Below are positions 62,594 through 64,000 of a DNA stretch of 64,000 bases, piece by piece. Source of the DNA: JALONH01 sp046329235. Its GTDB lineage: Bacteria; Bacteroidota; Bacteroidia; Cytophagales; Cytophagaceae. Numbering within the stretch: the stretch's first letter is position 1; each line of letters begins with the position of its first letter. The notes under the pieces were generated by a model. It saw only the letters and a list, made by a program, of their open reading frames with translations. It had not been told where the DNA came from and searched no databases. The position numbers and the translations under genes are program-made. The stretch lies in contig JAXLVA010000001.1 of the NCBI GenBank assembly GCA_046329235.1, positions 2,976,001 through 3,040,000 on the forward strand. The letters run 5' to 3'.

Positions 62594-63360
62594 GATTGAA
62601 CAAATTGATCGATTAACCCAATAACTTCCGCCGGTTTTTCAGCGTGTACCCAGTGGCTTGCACCTTCAACAGTTGCGATCTGATAATTGGTAAAATATTC
62701 TTTGATTAGTGCTTCGTCTTTAGCTTCTATATAACCACTCAAAGCACCGCGAATAAATAAGGTAGGACAAGCAACAAGACTACCTTCCGGTAACGCCTCT
62801 CCTACATTTTCAATATTGGAAGACAATAAATTTAAATTAATTCTCCATGCAAAGCCGCCCGCTTCCGTACGATATAAGTTTTTAAGTAAGAATTGACGTA
62901 CGCCAAAATCACCAATGAATGCAGCTACTTTATTATCTGCCTCCTGTCTGGACTGCAAGGTAGCTAAGTCAATGCTGTGAAAGGCATCTAAGATAGTATC
63001 ATGATGGCGTAGATAGTATCTCGGAGAAATATCTACTACTATAATTTTAGAAACTAAAGAAGGATAAGTAGCCGCAAAACGCATCACTGTTTTGCCACCC
63101 ATAGAGTGTCCAATTAATGGAGCACATGTAAGTTGGTTAGACTCCAAAAACAATTTCAAATCTTCCACCATGGAAGCGTAGTTGAACGTGTCTGTATGTG
63201 GAGACTGTCCGTGGTTAGCGGCATCCAGAAGATACAGAGTATATTTTTCTTGAAGTACTTTGGCTACACTCAACCAGTTGTCTGAAGAGCCAAATAAACC
63301 ATGTAGTATTACTAAAGGAGGGCCTTGTCCAACTTTTCTGAAATAAAGAGGTACTGCCAT
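62590..63360 (-). CDS. Alpha/beta hydrolase (YbfF-like)
   Basis: A 256-aa hydrolase with HGLFGSSDNWLSVAKVL, the nucleophile elbow GHSMGGKTVM (Ser), and the C-terminal GASHWVHAEKPAEV (His). The pattern resembles the YbfF esterase family. Substrate unknown. It is placed 1 bp from pdxJ and overlaps the methylase gene downstream, forming one operon. Confidence 0.88.
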   Translation of the reverse strand: MAVPLYFRKVGQGPPLVILHGLFGSSDNWLSVAKVLQEKYTLYLLDAANHGQSPHTDTFNYASMVEDLKLFLESNQLTCAPLIGHSMGGKTVMRFAATYPSLVSKIIVVDISPRYYLRHHDTILDAFHSIDLATLQSRQEADNKVAAFIGDFGVRQFLLKNLYRTEAGGFAWRINLNLLSSNIENVGEALPEGSLVACPTLFIRGALSGYIEAKDEALIKEYFTNYQIATVEGASHWVHAEKPAEVIGLIDQFVQS

Positions 63361-63361
63361 A

Positions 63362-64000
63362 TTAGGAAATATTCAATTGGTGTTTGTATTGTTGAATCGT
63401 ATTTTCTAAACCAAAATAAAGTGCATCAGAGATAAGTGCATGTCCTATAGAAACCTCATCAATAAAAGGAATCGATTGGATTAGAAACTTAAGATTATGT
63501 AAATCCAAATCATGTCCCGCATTCAACCCTAACCCTACTTTTTTAGCAACTGCTGCAGCGGAGATATAACTTTTCACAGCTTCTGTTTTATTTGTTGGAA
63601 ACAATGTAGCGTAAGGTTCAGTGTATAGTTCTACACGGTCAGCCCCGGCTAATTTGGCACCTTCTACCATTTCTTCGATAGAATCCACAAATACAGATAC
63701 ACGAATACCTTTCGACTTAAATTCTTGACACACTTCTGTTAAGAAATCTTTATGTTTAATGGTGTTCCAACCGCTGTTAGAGGTAATAGCGTCCGGCGCA
63801 TCCGGCACAAGGGTTACTTGATGAGGAATTACTTCACATACTAAGTCAATAAACTTAGGCTCAGGATTACCTTCAATATTAAATTCGGTTTTAATATACT
63901 TTTTTAGTTGACGCACATCTTCGTAGCGAATATGACGTTCATCCGGACGTGGATGTACGGTAATGCCTTCCGCACCAAAGCGTTCACAATCCAAGGCTAC
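63362..64000 (-). CDS. pdxJ: Pyridoxine 5'-phosphate synthase, 5' end outside the window
   Basis: The last 213 codons of PdxJ, which condenses 1-deoxyxylulose 5-phosphate with aminoacetone 3-phosphate to make vitamin B6. VALDCERFGAEGITVHPRPD, ERHIRYEDV, GADRVELYTEPYA and GLGLNAGHDLDLHNL are signatures. The reading frame stays open to the window edge; about 25-30 N-terminal residues are missing, by comparison with the family. It heads the hydrolase/methylase operon. Confidence 0.95.
   Translation of the reverse strand, partial: VALDCERFGAEGITVHPRPDERHIRYEDVRQLKKYIKTEFNIEGNPEPKFIDLVCEVIPHQVTLVPDAPDAITSNSGWNTIKHKDFLTEVCQEFKSKGIRVSVFVDSIEEMVEGAKLAGADRVELYTEPYATLFPTNKTEAVKSYISAAAVAKKVGLGLNAGHDLDLHNLKFLIQSIPFIDEVSIGHALISDALYFGLENTIQQYKHQLNIS

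Overview
The window is chromosomal DNA from a member of the Bacteroidota, most likely near the Chitinophagales or Sphingobacteriales (inference). The evidence is low GC, several TAnnTTTG promoter elements, many signal-peptidase-II lipoproteins, a type IX secretion C-terminal sorting domain, DUF4421/DUF2490 outer-membrane proteins, an rpsU-xerC-hpf cluster, and a kynurenine-to-quinolinate operon. No rRNA or tRNA gene was found.

Layout. 0-7.2 kb: minus-strand 2-oxoglutarate dehydrogenase genes (sucA, sucB with two lipoyl domains, lpdA), then an RDD membrane protein and a regulator with a degenerate receiver. 7.2-12.8 kb: accessory, AT-rich region with a paired palindrome (REPIN-like), an orphan XRE regulator, an unknown secreted protein, and a SRPBCC-VOC gene pair split by a 2.8 kb block. 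That block is bracketed by a perfect 51-bp direct repeat and carries a methyltransferase and a frameshifted LamG/T9SS protein. 12.9-16.4 kb: DUF2490, a U32 protein with its ferredoxin, and small DUF genes.

16.4-25.1 kb: a complete type II-C CRISPR-Cas locus. It has 17 repeats of 46 bp and 16 spacers, cas2, cas1, a mobile-looking GxxExxY cassette between cas1 and cas9, a very large Cas9 (1752 aa) and a tracrRNA. The array and tracrRNA read on the plus strand and the cas genes on the minus strand. Anti-repeat, repeat, nuclease motifs and both terminators all look intact.

25.2-33.3 kb: mostly housekeeping genes (lysine/alanine-dehydrogenase-like enzyme, GT39 glycosyltransferase, PAP2 phosphatase, gltX, RidA, H+/Na+-pyrophosphatase). 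33.5-42.8 kb: envelope genes, including a decayed reading frame, three tandem paralogous lipoproteins with a collagen-like Gly-X-Y stretch, a LOG protein and a 1321-aa VWA/OmpA protein. 43.0-46.2 kb: kynurenine monooxygenase, kynureninase and 3-hydroxyanthranilate dioxygenase, overlapping by ATGA. 46.3-51.8 kb: secreted/PhoX proteins, rsmI, a pterin dehydratase and a PG1098-type methyltransferase.

51.8-57.4 kb: a five-gene nucleotide-sugar operon (ugd, UDP-xylose synthase, a second nucleotide-sugar dehydrogenase, rfbB, rfbA). 57.5-64 kb: a truncated receiver domain, acyl-CoA dehydrogenase, rpsU-xerC-hpf, metK, a second RsmI-family methylase, an alpha/beta hydrolase and a 5'-truncated pdxJ. 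The most interesting parts are the CRISPR locus with its oversized Cas9 and inserted cassette, and the 51-bp-repeat-bounded insertion.
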